Shown here in pieces: positions 24,905-25,240 of a stretch of 25,240 nucleotides of DNA; position 1 is the first letter of the stretch, and every line of letters starts with the position of its first letter. This DNA is from Clostridia bacterium. GTDB taxonomy: Bacteria; Bacillota_A; Clostridia; Lachnospirales; Cellulosilyticaceae. The position numbers and the translations under genes were made by a program. The notes beneath the pieces are model-generated. The model had not been told where the DNA came from, did no database searches, and worked only from the letters and a program-made list of their open reading frames with translations. The stretch lies in the NCBI GenBank assembly GCA_029239935.1, contig JARBTY010000021.1, forward strand, positions 1 to 25,240, in the 5' to 3' direction.

Positions 24905-25240
24905 TTATTTCCTTGGTAACCATCCTTTAACTGTTTCTTTAATAGCCATTTTCAGTTGTTTAGCTTGTTCTTCTGTCAGCTGCTTATTTGCTACGCCTTC
25001 TTCTACTGCTTTGTAATACTCTTTAAGCACTTGTCTTTTAAACTTTTTAGTAGATATTCTTTCAGCTCTTAATACATCTTCTAGTTTTTTGCCTTCCTTG
25101 ATATAATTAGCGAGTTCTGTGCTATCTACACCAAAACACTTTAATGTCCTTTCAATCACCTTAAAGTTATCTAATACGAAAGGTTGTGGTCTTATGCTAT
25201 TATTCGGTGCTGGAGTTGCTGTTGGCCTTGGCGTTGCTGT
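24905..25240 (-). CDS. Unrecognised protein, C-terminal 111 residues (5' end outside the window)
   Basis: The frame is open from the stop at 24905 to the right edge, so the gene is truncated. A GTG at 25159 has no ribosome binding site and is internal. The visible part starts with a Thr/Pro/Ala linker (TATPRPTATPAPNN), suggesting an extracytoplasmic or lipoprotein-linked protein. A charged, probably all-helical region of about 90 residues follows. It includes FGVDSTELANYIKEGKKLED and ISTKKFKRQVLKEYY and ends QLTEEQAKQLKMAIKETVKGW. That pattern resembles the (G)xxxxELxxxIxxGKSLxxI ... LTxEQAxxI helices of small secreted Firmicute proteins. The function is unknown, and no domain name is claimed. 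Confidence 0.7.
   Translation of the reverse strand, partial: TATPRPTATPAPNNSIRPQPFVLDNFKVIERTLKCFGVDSTELANYIKEGKKLEDVLRAERISTKKFKRQVLKEYYKAVEEGVANKQLTEEQAKQLKMAIKETVKGWLPRK

Overview
The window is AT-rich with short intergenic gaps, strong AGGAGG-type ribosome binding sites and a conserved low-GC Firmicute gene order. It carries the sporulation genes yqfC and yqfD and a PdaA-type spore-cortex deacetylase. This points to a spore-forming member of the Clostridia. A Lachnospirales or Cellulosilyticum-like host is a guess from gene style only. All genes are on the minus strand except pdaA, so transcription of the minus-strand blocks runs from high to low coordinates.

Layout from left to right. 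(1) 1-755: the 5' third of polA (5'-3' exonuclease domain), running off the left edge, with its own extended -10 promoter. (2) 866-8284: a conserved housekeeping and sporulation cluster, in transcription order yqfC, yqfD, phoH, pgpH/yqfF, ybeY, cdd, era, a 45-codon yqzL-like gene and recO, ending in a strong hairpin. The diacylglycerol kinase gene often found between ybeY and cdd is absent, and a good internal promoter precedes yqzL-recO. (3) 8333-16873: a carbohydrate locus. A putative membrane-anchored sugar-binding protein, a YesM-type histidine kinase and a YesN-type AraC response regulator form one operon ending in a terminator. Next comes an LplB-LplC-LplA type sugar ABC importer operon with no ATPase gene. 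An 11-bp direct repeat upstream of the importer is a candidate operator. (4) 17159-19355: a CapA-like metallophosphoesterase divergent from pdaA. (5) 19365-22600: a four-gene amino-acid ABC importer (ATPase, PEB1a-like binding protein, two permeases) with a consensus promoter and a leader of about 150 nt. It shares a bidirectional terminator with pdaA. (6) 22689-24829: glmS with a recognisable glmS ribozyme in its leader, plus promoter and terminator. (7) 24866-25240: the 3' end of an unrecognised gene whose product has a Thr/Pro-rich linker and a charged helical tail.

Several starts were moved from the longest open frame because a ribosome binding site or family length decides them: era, pgpH, yqfD, lplC, capA, the ABC ATPase and glmS. 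No mobile element, tRNA, rRNA, CRISPR array or phage gene was seen. I did not find a clearly unprecedented system. The items most worth a second look are the glmS ribozyme, the three-component sugar sensor with its direct-repeat site, and an out-of-frame 54-codon reading frame overlapping the end of capA that contains a perfect inverted repeat.
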